Below, in pieces: positions 1 through 7,995 of a DNA stretch of 36,452 nt. Within the stretch, counting starts at the first letter, position 1; every line of letters begins with the position of its first letter. The notes under the pieces are model-generated. The model worked only from the letters and a program-made list of their open reading frames with translations. It had not been told where the DNA came from and did not search any database. A program made the position numbers and the translations under genes. The stretch spans positions 1-36,452 of the forward strand of contig CALUFC010000016.1 in assembly GCA_944319885.1 (NCBI GenBank), written 5' to 3'. The stretch is from an uncultured Coriobacteriaceae bacterium (GTDB lineage Bacteria; Actinomycetota; Coriobacteriia; Coriobacteriales; Coriobacteriaceae).

Positions 1-1181
1 AGAGCCTCCACTCCAGGAAGGGCCTTGCCCTCGACGAGCTCCATGGAGGCGCCGCCACCCGTGGAGATCCAGGACATCTTGTCGGCCAGGTTGAACTTGT
101 TGATTGCTGCAACGGAGTCGCCGCCGCCGATGATCGAGGTGCAGTCCTCGTTGGCAGCGATGGCCTCGGCAACAGCCTGGGTGCCGTGTGCGAAGTTATC
201 GAACTCGAACACGCCCATCGGGCCGTTCCAGAACACGGTCTTGGCACCGGCGATGGCATCGGCATAGAGTTTCTCGGTCTCGGGGCCGATATCCATGCCC
301 TCGCGATCGTCGGGGATGGCGTCGGAGGCAACAACCTCGGGAACGGCGTCCTCGCCGAAGTGGTCGGCAACGCGGTTATCGATGGGGAGCAGGATCTTGA
401 CGCCCTTCTCCTCGGCCTTCTTGAGCATCTCGCCCGCACGCTCGACCCAATCCTCTTCCTTGAGGGAGTTGCCCACGCTCATGCCCTGCGCGAGGAAGAA
501 GGTATAGGCCATGCCGCCGCCGATGATGAGGGTATCGGCGGAGTCGATGAGGTGATCGAGCACGCCGATCTTGGAGGACACCTTGGAGCCGCCGACGATG
601 GCCACGAACGGACGCTCGGGCTCAGCGAAGATGCCGGTCAGGGTGTCGACCTCCTTCTCAAGCAGGAAGCCGGCGACAGCAGGGAGGTATGCAGCGGGGC
701 CCACCACGGAGCCCTGGGCGCGATGCGCGGTGCCGAAGGCGTCGAGCACGAAGATGTCGCCGTAGGAAGCGAGCGTCTTGGCGATCTCGGGATCGTTCTT
801 CTTCTCGCGCTTGTCGAAACGGACGTTCTCGAGCACGAGGATGTCGCCCGGCTCGAGCGCGTCCACGGCGGCCTTGGCCTTCTCGCCGTAGGTGTCGTCG
901 ACGAACTTGACCTCATAGCCGGTGAGCTCGGCGAGCTTGTCAGCTGCCGGCTTGAGTGAGAGCGCGGGCTCGGGGCCGTCGCCCTTGGGGCGACCAAGGT
1001 GGCTCATGAGGATGATCTTGGCGTTGTGCTCCTTCAGGTAGGAGATCGTGGGGATCGCGGCCTTGACGCGGGTGTCGTCGGTCACGACGCCGTCCTTGAG
1101 CGGCACGTTGAAGTCGACGCGCATGAGCACGCGCTTGCCGTCGACATCGATGTCGCGAACGGTCTTCTTGGTGAAAGCCAT
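1..1181 (-). CDS. pgk: phosphoglycerate kinase (3' end cut by window edge)
   Basis: Transfers phosphate from 1,3-bisphosphoglycerate to ADP in lower glycolysis, in the cytoplasm. The 393 visible residues start MAFTKK and run to LPGVEAL at the window edge; the family is usually about 395-400 residues, so only a few C-terminal residues and the stop are missing. Visible family motifs are RVDFNVP (residues 21-27) in the N-terminal substrate domain, the DAFGTAHRA segment near residue 150, NGPMGVFE, GGGDS and STGGGAS in the C-terminal nucleotide-binding domain. The ATG at 1179-1181 is preceded by an AAAGG ribosome site. It lies 156 bases downstream of gap in the same direction, and a hairpin sits between them. 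Identification is secure. Confidence 0.97.
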   Translation of the reverse strand, partial: MAFTKKTVRDIDVDGKRVLMRVDFNVPLKDGVVTDDTRVKAAIPTISYLKEHNAKIILMSHLGRPKGDGPEPALSLKPAADKLAELTGYEVKFVDDTYGEKAKAAVDALEPGDILVLENVRFDKREKKNDPEIAKTLASYGDIFVLDAFGTAHRAQGSVVGPAAYLPAVAGFLLEKEVDTLTGIFAEPERPFVAIVGGSKVSSKIGVLDHLIDSADTLIIGGGMAYTFFLAQGMSVGNSLKEEDWVERAGEMLKKAEEKGVKILLPIDNRVADHFGEDAVPEVVASDAIPDDREGMDIGPETEKLYADAIAGAKTVFWNGPMGVFEFDNFAHGTQAVAEAIAANEDCTSIIGGGDSVAAINKFNLADKMSWISTGGGASMELVEGKALPGVEA

Positions 1182-1253
1182 GCTACTCAACCTTTCACTT
1201 GAACCTTGTCGGACGTTGAGGGGCGACGAGATGCCTCCCCTCCTTCATGACAA

Positions 1254-1294
1254 GGGCGCGGCCCGACGTGTGCGTACGCCACCGGACCGCGCCC
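1254..1294 (-). other. intercistronic hairpin between gap and pgk
   Basis: Arms 1254-1265 and 1283-1294 pair over 12 positions (one G-U in the minus-strand RNA) around a 17-base loop. No T run follows on the minus strand, so it looks more like an mRNA processing or stability element separating gap and pgk than an intrinsic terminator. The role is inference. Confidence 0.5.
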
Positions 1295-1337
1295 TCAATC
1301 AGACGCTTAGATGCGCATCTCGAAAACCTCGGGCAAC

Positions 1338-2363
1338 TTACGCCACGAACTTCTCGAAGTACTTGATGGTGCGGACCATCTGGGAGGTGTAGGAGTTCTC
1401 GTTGTCGTACCAGGAGACAACCTGAACGAGGGTCTGGCCGTTGCCCAGATCGGAGCACATGGTCTGCGTGGCGTCGAAGATCGAGCCGTGGGTCTCACCG
1501 ATGATATCGGTGGAAACGATGTCGTCCTCGTTGTACGCGAAGGTCTCGGGGATAGTCTCGGCGTAGGCCTTCATCGCAGCGTTGACCTCGTCGGCGGTGA
1601 CCTTCTTGTCAACGACGGCGTAGAGGTTCGTGAGCGAGCCGGTAGGCGTAGGAACGCGCTGGGCGGCACCGATGAGCTTGCCGTTGAGCTCGGGGAGCAC
1701 GAGGCCGATAGCCTTGGCAGCACCGGTGGAGTTGGGGACAATGTTCACGGCGCAGGCGCGGCTACGACGCTTGTTGCCCTTGCGCTGCGGGCCGTCGAGC
1801 GGCATCTGGTCGCCGGTCCAGGCGTGAATGGTGGTCATGATGCCCGAGACGATGGGGGCGAAGTCGTTCAGACCCTTGGCCATGGGGGCGAGGCAGTTGG
1901 TGGTGCAGGAAGCGGCGGAGATGATGTTGTCCTCAGCCGTGAGCTGCTCGTGGTTCACGTTGTAGACGATCGTGGGGAGGTCGTTGCCCGCGGGAGCGGA
2001 GATGACGACCTTCTTGGCGCCAGCGTTGATGTGGGCCTGAGCCTTCTCCTTGGAGGTGTAGAAGCCGGTGCACTCGAGCACGACGTCGACGCCGAGCTCG
2101 CCCCAAGGCAGGTTGTTCGCGTCCGCCTCCTTGTAGATGGTGATCTCCTTGCCATCAACGACGATAGAGTTGTCGGTCGAGGTAACCTCGTGATCACGGG
2201 AGTAGTTGCCCTGGGTGGAGTCGTACTTCAGAAGATAGGCGAGCATATCGGGAGAGGTGAGGTCGTTGATAGCGACGATCTCGGAACCCTCGTGACCGAA
2301 CATCTGACGGAACGCCAGACGGCCGATGCGACCGAAGCCGTTAATAGCAACCTTTACTGCCAT
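1338..2363 (-). CDS. gap: glyceraldehyde-3-phosphate dehydrogenase
   Basis: Oxidises and phosphorylates glyceraldehyde-3-phosphate with NAD, feeding the adjacent phosphoglycerate kinase. The 341-residue product opens with the Rossmann motif INGFGRIGR (residues 7-15) and carries the active-site SCTTNCLAP with the nucleophilic Cys, then the [13 protein letters not shown] and WYDNENSY signatures. The ATG at 2361-2363 is chosen because GGAGA lies just upstream; an in-frame GTG 54 bases further up (giving an 18-residue extension) has no family counterpart. It sits between whiA and pgk as in many actinobacteria and firmicutes. Secure. Confidence 0.98.
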   Translation of the reverse strand: MAVKVAINGFGRIGRLAFRQMFGHEGSEIVAINDLTSPDMLAYLLKYDSTQGNYSRDHEVTSTDNSIVVDGKEITIYKEADANNLPWGELGVDVVLECTGFYTSKEKAQAHINAGAKKVVISAPAGNDLPTIVYNVNHEQLTAEDNIISAASCTTNCLAPMAKGLNDFAPIVSGIMTTIHAWTGDQMPLDGPQRKGNKRRSRACAVNIVPNSTGAAKAIGLVLPELNGKLIGAAQRVPTPTGSLTNLYAVVDKKVTADEVNAAMKAYAETIPETFAYNEDDIVSTDIIGETHGSIFDATQTMCSDLGNGQTLVQVVSWYDNENSYTSQMVRTIKYFEKFVA

Positions 2364-2436
2364 TGTGTCTCCTTTCGTTGGACCCCCGCGTGCCGTCTGC
2401 ACACCGTCAAGGCCCACAAACTAACCACACTACCGG

Positions 2437-2442
2437 ATTTTA
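2437..2442 (-). promoter_or_regulatory. possible -10 element for gap
   Basis: The minus strand reads TAAAAT (5 of 6 to TATAAT) about 75 bases before the gap start. No good -35 hexamer lies at the right distance, so this is a weak call. It would give gap-pgk its own promoter apart from read-through from rapZ-whiA. Confidence 0.25.
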
Positions 2443-2506
2443 CCTTTTTTTCCGTTTCCCATTCGCGTCATTGGCTACTTTTTGCGCGATTTGGGATACC
2501 GGCAGG

Positions 2507-3442
2507 TCATGCCCCCGTCTCATGTTCCCCAAGCAACTTCTCGAGCCGCAGCACGCGATGGTAGAGGGCGGATTTCGAGAGCGGGGGTTCGGCAAGCAGC
2601 CCCAGATCGCGCAGCGAGAGGTCGGGGTGAGCCCGCCGCAGATCGCAGAAGCTTCGCAGCGCCACGGGAAGCGTGTCGATGAGCCCGCGCCGCTCCAGCT
2701 CCTCGATGAGCTCCATCTGGTGCTGCGCCGCGCCCGCCGTACGGTTCTGGTTCGCCACCTCGGCATTCACCTTGCGGTTGACGTCGTTTTTCACAAGCTT
2801 CATCGCGCGCGCATCCTCGATGTCGCCCACGCTGCCGGTCGCGCCGGCCGCCGCAAGCAGCCGGCAGATATCCTCGGCGCTCTTGATATAGACCGCATAG
2901 GTCGAGCGACGCTGGTTCACGCGGGCGCGCACGCTCTCCTTGCCAATGAGCGCAGCGAGCTCGTGAGCATACTCCTCCCCCTGCACCGCGATCTCGAGGT
3001 GAAAATCGCCTCGCGGGTCGGCTACAAAGCCGCCGGCGATGAGGGCGCCGCGAATATAGGCCTTCCTGCAGCAGGGGCGCGCTACCACATGCTTCGGGAT
3101 GCCGCGCACCAGATCGCCCTTGCGGTCGAGCACGCCCAGCAGCACGAGCGCCTTGTCGAGCCCCGGCTGCTCGGGAAGCGAAATGAGGTAGTTGCGCACC
3201 TTGTGGAGCACGGAGCGGCGCGGCGTGAGCTCGGTTTTGAGCTTCAGCACCTTATGCGTGAGCACGATCATCGTACGCGCCACCGCACCTGTCTCGGTGG
3301 TCACCGTGAGCCGACGTCCGCGGCCCGTGATGGAGAGCGTGCCGCACACGCGCACAAGCGCCGCAAGCGTTGCCAAGTCGCAGTATTCGCATGCGGGGGC
3401 ACAGCGCGCGAGCTCGTCGCGCACCTCGGCCGTGAACGACAT
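2507..3442 (-). CDS. whiA: WhiA-family DNA-binding regulator
   Basis: WhiA is a sporulation/cell-division regulator in Streptomyces and a conserved chromosome-binding protein in non-sporulating Gram-positives. The 311-residue protein starts MSFTAEVRDELAR, has the degenerate LAGLIDADG-like half (KAYIRGALIAGG near residues 128-139; NQRRSTYAVYIKSAED near 177-192), and ends with the helix-turn-helix half that includes ALRSFCDLR, HPDLSLRDLG and KSALYHRV. The start at 3442 is 9 bases after the rapZ stop, so the two are probably translated from one mRNA. The yvcK/glmR gene that normally separates rapZ from whiA is absent. Confidence 0.95.
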   Translation of the reverse strand: MSFTAEVRDELARCAPACEYCDLATLAALVRVCGTLSITGRGRRLTVTTETGAVARTMIVLTHKVLKLKTELTPRRSVLHKVRNYLISLPEQPGLDKALVLLGVLDRKGDLVRGIPKHVVARPCCRKAYIRGALIAGGFVADPRGDFHLEIAVQGEEYAHELAALIGKESVRARVNQRRSTYAVYIKSAEDICRLLAAAGATGSVGDIEDARAMKLVKNDVNRKVNAEVANQNRTAGAAQHQMELIEELERRGLIDTLPVALRSFCDLRRAHPDLSLRDLGLLAEPPLSKSALYHRVLRLEKLLGEHETGA

Positions 3443-3451
3443 CGCGCTCCC

Positions 3452-4372
3452 CTAGTTCCGAATGTTCGCCCGCGGCAGATCGCGATGCGAGATGGTGACG
3501 CGATAGCCGTTGCGCTCGAGGTAGCGCGCTGTCGCCTCGGCGATCGCAACGCTGCGGTGCTGTCCGCCCGTGCAGCCCACGGCAATGGAGAGCTGCGGCT
3601 TTCCCTCGGCGATATAGCCGGGCATCACCGCGTCGAGCAGCTGGTACCATGCCTTTAAGAAGGGGCTCGTCTTGGGGTGCTCGAGCACGAATTTCGAGAC
3701 CTTCTCATCGAGCCCGGTGAGCGTACGCATCTCGGGATCGTAGAAGGGGTTGGGCAGGAAGCGCACGTCGATCATGATATCGGCCTCGACCGGCATGCCG
3801 TGCTTGAAGCCGAAGGAAAATACCTGCACCTCCATGAGCTGCTGGTCGGTGAGCTCGGAGAACTCCTGGCGCAGACGCGTGCGCAGCGCCGCGGTGGGCA
3901 ACCTCGTGGTATCGATGATCATGTCCGCGCGGTCGCGCACCGCCTTGAGCGCACGACGCTCGCGCTTGATGGCCGCCGAGGTGCTCTCCCCCGCCATAGC
4001 GAGCGGGTGCCGACGGCGATTCTCCTTGTAGCGGCTGATGAGGACCTCGTCGGACGCCTCGAGAAAGACGAGTTTGACCGACATCTCATGCGCCTCGAGG
4101 CTCGCGATCACATCGACCAGCTCGTCAAACAGGCCCTGGCTGCGCAGGTCGCACGTCACGGCAAGATGCCTGCCCACGCCCGCATTGATGCCCACGAGCT
4201 CCGCGAGCTGCAGCACAAGGCGCGGCGGCAGGTTGTCGATGCAGAAATATCCCATGTCCTCGAATACGTGCATCGCCTGCGTGCGGCCGCTGCCCGACAT
4301 GCCGGTGATGATCACGATGTCGGGAACGCGATCCTGGATCTCGTTTTGGCGAATCTCCTCGTCTGCCGGCAT
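3452..4372 (-). CDS. rapZ: RNase adapter / nucleotide-binding protein RapZ (YvcJ family)
   Basis: Family members bind nucleotides; in E. coli RapZ steers RNase E to the small RNA GlmZ and so controls GlmS, while in Gram-positives the exact role is less clear. The 306-residue protein has a P-loop written GMSGSGRT (near residues 24-31), with Arg where the textbook motif has Lys; this change is common in actinobacterial members. The following GYFCIDNLPP and the C-terminal IAVGCTGGQHRSV and ISHRDL motifs are diagnostic. AGGAGG lies 6 bases before the ATG at 4370-4372. It is first of the rapZ-whiA-gap-pgk run and follows nanE after a hairpin. Confidence 0.94.
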   Translation of the reverse strand: MPADEEIRQNEIQDRVPDIVIITGMSGSGRTQAMHVFEDMGYFCIDNLPPRLVLQLAELVGINAGVGRHLAVTCDLRSQGLFDELVDVIASLEAHEMSVKLVFLEASDEVLISRYKENRRRHPLAMAGESTSAAIKRERRALKAVRDRADMIIDTTRLPTAALRTRLRQEFSELTDQQLMEVQVFSFGFKHGMPVEADIMIDVRFLPNPFYDPEMRTLTGLDEKVSKFVLEHPKTSPFLKAWYQLLDAVMPGYIAEGKPQLSIAVGCTGGQHRSVAIAEATARYLERNGYRVTISHRDLPRANIRN

Positions 4373-4390
4373 GGCACCTCCTCATGCAAA

Positions 4391-4419
4391 CGGGGCGCGG
4401 TGATCGTACCCGCGCCCCG
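4391..4419 (-). terminator. hairpin between nanE and rapZ
   Basis: A perfect 10-bp stem (4391-4400 with 4410-4419) closes a 9-base loop. On the minus strand only TTTG follows, then the rapZ ribosome site 10 bases on. It probably acts as a weak terminator or attenuator marking the end of the sialic-acid operon ahead of rapZ. Confidence 0.55.
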
Positions 4420-4458
4420 CAGGAAACCGTCTGGTTCCAGTATAGCCGTCTGGGGCCC

Positions 4459-5145
4459 TTACGCCTCGAGCGCGTCCTTAAACCAGCTCGTGAGGCTCGT
4501 GGGATGCGTGATGGCGGTACCCACCACAACGGACCACGCGCCGGCGTCGATCGCGGCGCGCGCCTCGGCAGGCGTGTGCACGCGGCCCTCGCAGATCACC
4601 GGGAACCCGGGGAACTCCTTGGCTGCCTGCTCGAGCAGCGGCAGATCGGGCCCGTCCTCGAGCGAGCAGTCGGTGGCGGCGGCGTTGTGCGACAGCGTGG
4701 TCGAGACGATGTCGAAGCCCATATCGACCGCACGGCGGATATCGTCGATCGTCATGCAGTCGGCCATGGTGAGCACACCCTCTTCCTTGAGGGGGCGAAG
4801 CGTGTCCTCAACGGTCTTGCCGTCCGGGCGCGGGCGATCGGTGGCGTCGAAGGCAACGATATCCGCACCGGCGGAAACGCAGGCGCGGGCATGGCGGAGC
4901 GTCGGGGTGATGTACACGCCTTCATGCCCGTCTTTCCACAGACCGATCACGGGAATCGAAACGCGCCCCTTGATGGCAGCGATATCGGCAAGGCCCTGGC
5001 AGCGAATGGCTGCGGCACCGCCGAGCTCGCATGCGCGCGACATAAGCGCCATGACCTCGGGCGTGCGGAGCGGCTCGCCCGGATACGCCTGAACGCTCAC
5101 GACGAGCTTGCCCTTCAAAGATTGAATCAACGGATCGACGGCCAT
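4459..5145 (-). CDS. nanE: N-acetylmannosamine-6-phosphate 2-epimerase
   Basis: Converts ManNAc-6-P to GlcNAc-6-P, the last dedicated step of sialic-acid catabolism. The 228-residue TIM-barrel protein shows VSVQAYPGEPL near the N-terminus, AIRCQG, IPVIGLWK, then GADIVAFDATDRPRP, TTLSHN, ICEGRVHTPA and GAWSVVVGTAI, which are the NanE signatures including the catalytic Lys in the GLWK strand. The ATG at 5143-5145 is preferred over a longer in-frame start at 5223 because GGAGG lies 5 bases upstream and the family begins here. It is the last gene of the island, 102 bases after the ROK kinase. Confidence 0.95.
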   Translation of the reverse strand: MAVDPLIQSLKGKLVVSVQAYPGEPLRTPEVMALMSRACELGGAAAIRCQGLADIAAIKGRVSIPVIGLWKDGHEGVYITPTLRHARACVSAGADIVAFDATDRPRPDGKTVEDTLRPLKEEGVLTMADCMTIDDIRRAVDMGFDIVSTTLSHNAAATDCSLEDGPDLPLLEQAAKEFPGFPVICEGRVHTPAEARAAIDAGAWSVVVGTAITHPTSLTSWFKDALEA

Positions 5146-5177
5146 AACGGCCTCCTTCCCAATAGCAAAGCCAGGGA

Positions 5178-5229
5178 CGGATCGAAGCCTGTCGCGAGCC
5201 GCACGCAGCGAGCTTCCCGACAAGATCCG
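5178..5229 (-). other. possible structured leader before nanE
   Basis: In the 102-base gap before nanE, arms 5178-5183/5224-5229 and 5190-5194/5218-5222 can pair as two stacked helices with an asymmetric internal loop. This may be an mRNA segment boundary or simply chance in GC-rich DNA. No known riboswitch class was recognised. Confidence 0.3.
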
Positions 5230-5247
5230 ACACGTCCCCTTTTGATA

Positions 5248-6201
5248 TCAGCACTCGACGTAGCCGGAGGTGATGAAGTTTTCCGCAGCGCCAATGAGCG
5301 GTGCGTCCCCGCCCAGCGCGCCATCTACGATGGGCGTAGTCGCCACCGGCGGCATCGCCTGGCCGAGATACGCCTCCTTCATGGCGTCCGACCAATTGGG
5401 GCCGCATTGTGCCACAGACCCCGACAGAATCACGACCGAGGGGTCGAGCATGTTGACCATGCTGCCGAGCACCTCGCCGAGCGCGCGGCCGGCACGCGCC
5501 TCGGCAGCGCAGGCCGCCTCATCGCCCGCCGCAGCGCGTCGATCGATCTCGGCGCCATCCATGGGCTTGCCATCATACGCATCGGCGCCACCAAGGCGCA
5601 CGTACTCCTCGATGATGCCCGGACCGGCCGCGATGGGCTCGAGATGGCCCGTCGCACCGCACGAACAGGGAACACCCGCGGCAGCCGGACAGCATACATG
5701 GCCGATGTGGCCCGCCTCGTCATGCGCACCGAGCATGATATGGCCGTGCTCGACGAACGCGCCGCCGATGCCGGTACCCACGGCGACCACCAGGCAGCTC
5801 GCGGCGTCGCGCCCGCCGCCCCAACGCGCCTCGCCCAGCGCGTGCGCGTGGACGTCGTTGAGCACGCGGCACGGGAGCCCGCAGGCAGCGGTCACCTCGG
5901 TCGCAAGGGCGGTACCGCCCCACCCGGGCATCAGATCGTTGGCGAAGGTGATGTCTCCGTTGCGGGGATTCACCACGCCGGCAGACGAGATGCCCACGCC
6001 CGAAGGCACCGTATGAGCGCGCTCGATCGCACCTTTGACCTGCTCGATCACGCGGGCAAGCACCTGCTCGCCGCCTTCCATGGCGCAGGTGGGAACCTTC
6101 TCGACACCATAGATGACGGGCTGCTCGCCGCCGAGCTCCACAAGCCCGCAGGCGATCTTGGTACCGCCGATGTCGACGGCGACGATGGTCGTGGTATCCA
6201 T
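5248..6201 (-). CDS. nanK: ROK-family kinase, probable N-acetylmannosamine kinase
   Basis: Predicted to phosphorylate ManNAc with ATP, between the lyase and the epimerase. The 317-residue protein has the ATP phosphate-binding DIGGTK (residues 10-15), the catalytic Asp in LNDVHAHALGE (Asp116), GTGIGG (142-147) and the ROK zinc region. That region reads AGHIGHV at 163-169, a form I associate with NanK, followed by CSCGATGHLE at 179-188. The last zinc ligand, normally Cys in CGxxGCxE, is His186 here, giving an apparent His168/Cys179/Cys181/His186 set. It starts 15 bases after the aldolase stop. The substrate is inferred from the neighbouring nanE and aldolase genes; a glucokinase-like activity cannot be excluded. 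Confidence 0.82.
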   Translation of the reverse strand: MDTTTIVAVDIGGTKIACGLVELGGEQPVIYGVEKVPTCAMEGGEQVLARVIEQVKGAIERAHTVPSGVGISSAGVVNPRNGDITFANDLMPGWGGTALATEVTAACGLPCRVLNDVHAHALGEARWGGGRDAASCLVVAVGTGIGGAFVEHGHIMLGAHDEAGHIGHVCCPAAAGVPCSCGATGHLEPIAAGPGIIEEYVRLGGADAYDGKPMDGAEIDRRAAAGDEAACAAEARAGRALGEVLGSMVNMLDPSVVILSGSVAQCGPNWSDAMKEAYLGQAMPPVATTPIVDGALGGDAPLIGAAENFITSGYVEC

Positions 6202-6216
6202 GTGAACCTCACTCCC

Positions 6217-7137
6217 CTACAGCAGGCCGTTATCCTCGAGCACGCGGCGAATGGCCTCGACGTTCTCACCCTTGAGCGAGTGAACCGGGCGCGGCATCTG
6301 GTTCGCCTCGAAGATGCCCATGAGCATGAGCGCGGTCTTGAACGCGCCAACACCTGCGCCGAAGCCCTGAACGCCCGAGGTGACCGACGTGATCTCCATG
6401 ATGCGCGCGAGGCGGTCCTGCTCCTTCTTCACGGTCTCCCAGTCGCCCGCGCAGGCAGCCTTCCACTGGCGCACATACCCGTAGGGCTCGACATTGGCGA
6501 GGCCGGGCACCGAGCCGTCGGCACCGGAGAGGTATGCGCCGTCCACCACGACCTCATGGCCGGTGAGAATCTGCATGGGATGCCCCGCATCCTCGTTCTT
6601 GAGTACGAGATAGCGGAAGGAGATGTCGTCGCCCGAGGAGTCCTTCACGCCGGCGAGCACGCCGTCCTTGCCCAGGCGGACGAGCATGTCGGTATCGAGC
6701 TTGTTATGCACGCAAACCGGGATGTCGTAGGCGAAGAGCGGCAGGTCGATCGCGTCATGGATGCAGCGGAAGCTCCACTCGATCTCATCGATTCCCTGCA
6801 GCGCGTAGAACGGGCAGGTGGCCACCAGCGCGTCGACACCCATATCCTGGGCGCGCTTGCCGTGCTCGATCATGCGCTCAGTCTCGGTGTCGATGATGCC
6901 GGCGAGCACCGGCACGCGGCCATCGACGATGCGCACGGTGTTCTCGATGATCTCGGACCGACGAGCATCGGTTGAGAACACGACCTCGCTCGAGGAGCCC
7001 AGGATGAACAACCCGTCGACACCCGCCTCGATCATGCGGTTGATGCTGCGGTCGAGCGAGGGAACATCGAGCCGGCGATCTTTGGTGAGCGGTACGACGA
7101 CCGGAGGGATAACGCCTGAGAATCTCTTATCTGCCAT
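6217..7137 (-). CDS. nanA: DHDPS/N-acetylneuraminate lyase family aldolase, probable sialic acid lyase
   Basis: Expected to split N-acetylneuraminate into ManNAc and pyruvate through a Schiff base. The 306-residue TIM barrel has the Schiff-base Lys165 in GVKDSSGD and the catalytic Tyr137 in YDIP. The substrate-carboxylate loop reads GSSSE (residues 47-51), whereas characterised lyases usually have GSTGE, so substrate preference is less certain than the fold. AAGGAG lies before the ATG at 7135-7137. The neighbours nanK-like and nanE make lyase the best call; another 2-keto-3-deoxy-sugar aldolase is the alternative. Confidence 0.75.
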   Translation of the reverse strand: MADKRFSGVIPPVVVPLTKDRRLDVPSLDRSINRMIEAGVDGLFILGSSSEVVFSTDARRSEIIENTVRIVDGRVPVLAGIIDTETERMIEHGKRAQDMGVDALVATCPFYALQGIDEIEWSFRCIHDAIDLPLFAYDIPVCVHNKLDTDMLVRLGKDGVLAGVKDSSGDDISFRYLVLKNEDAGHPMQILTGHEVVVDGAYLSGADGSVPGLANVEPYGYVRQWKAACAGDWETVKKEQDRLARIMEITSVTSGVQGFGAGVGAFKTALMLMGIFEANQMPRPVHSLKGENVEAIRRVLEDNGLL

Positions 7138-7200
7138 GATTGATACTCCTTATCGTTTTCGGTGGTTCTGCGTGGGCGCGACGAATGCCGACCCAGCTCT

Positions 7201-7995
7201 TCAGACGGCATGCGGCACGAACCGCCGCAGCCAAATGAGAAGCTCGTCTTCGAAATCGTTGACGCGCTCGTGGCCGTACTTAGGATACACAAGCCGCCTG
7301 TGCTCGCCGGCGACATTGTTGAGGACTGCCGCCTGCATGAACGGGGCGGCGAGCTCGTCCATCATGCAGGTGCCCAGAAGAACCGGCGCGGTGATGCGCG
7401 AGGCGCAGTGCACGAGGGCCTCGCCATATGGATTGAGCGCGGCGACGCCAGCGAGCGCGGGATCTTCCATGAGCGCGGCAACCGCCAAGGCGAGCGTGCC
7501 GCCCAGGCCCTCGCCCCAGGCGACGACCGGCCCGGCATCCACGCCATCCCAGCGGTCGCACGCAAGGCGCGCGCGCAGCGCATCGAGCACCAAGCCGGAA
7601 AGCGCCTCGCCGTCCGCATCGCACGCCGCAGCAAGGGCGGCCTCGCCCACCAGACGGTTCTCCAACGCAACCACAGAGAAGCCAAGCGCGGCGAAGCGCG
7701 TCATATGGTGGTAGCCACGCACGGGACGCTGCGCATCGTGAAAATACAGCAGCACCGGATGAGGGCCGGGAGACAGCGGCTGGACGGTGCGCGCGTAGAG
7801 CGGCGCGGCGGCGGGATCTCCAAACGAGAGCCGCCCGTAGGCGACGAAGGGGTTGCCGAGCTCGACCGGCTCCCAGCCAAGCACCGTGGTCGACGCCGCC
7901 TTGCCCGCCAGCTCGTCGCATCTCAAAAGCGCGGACTCGTCGCCCGTACCGCGAAACGTCTCAAGCTCGCGCATGGCATCGGACATGAGCATCAT
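7201..7995 (-). CDS. CE7-like alpha/beta hydrolase lacking the nucleophilic Ser (probable pseudoenzyme)
   Basis: A 264-residue paralogue of the CE7 acetylesterase encoded just upstream, but degenerate. Where the partner has the nucleophile elbow GASQGG, this one has GEGLGG (residues 161-166), so the nucleophile position (163) is Gly, encoded GGC, one base from the Ser codon AGC. The GQGG motif that supports the oxyanion hole in the partner is also lost (NRLVGE here), and the N-terminus is shorter. The Asp (213, in MMDELAAP) and His (242, in YGHE) positions are kept. Its ATG overlaps the partner's TGA by four bases (ATGA), so the two are translationally coupled. Possible roles are carbohydrate binding, or a regulatory subunit of the active esterase; no function can be asserted. 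Confidence 0.8.
   Translation of the reverse strand: MMLMSDAMRELETFRGTGDESALLRCDELAGKAASTTVLGWEPVELGNPFVAYGRLSFGDPAAAPLYARTVQPLSPGPHPVLLYFHDAQRPVRGYHHMTRFAALGFSVVALENRLVGEAALAAACDADGEALSGLVLDALRARLACDRWDGVDAGPVVAWGEGLGGTLALAVAALMEDPALAGVAALNPYGEALVHCASRITAPVLLGTCMMDELAAPFMQAAVLNNVAGEHRRLVYPKYGHERVNDFEDELLIWLRRFVPHAV

Noticed and set aside
4384-6975. An 863-codon plus-strand frame opposite nanE, nanK and nanA
   Set aside because: Same antisense artefact: composition is Arg/His/Asp/Ala-biased and the minus strand encodes well-defined enzymes.
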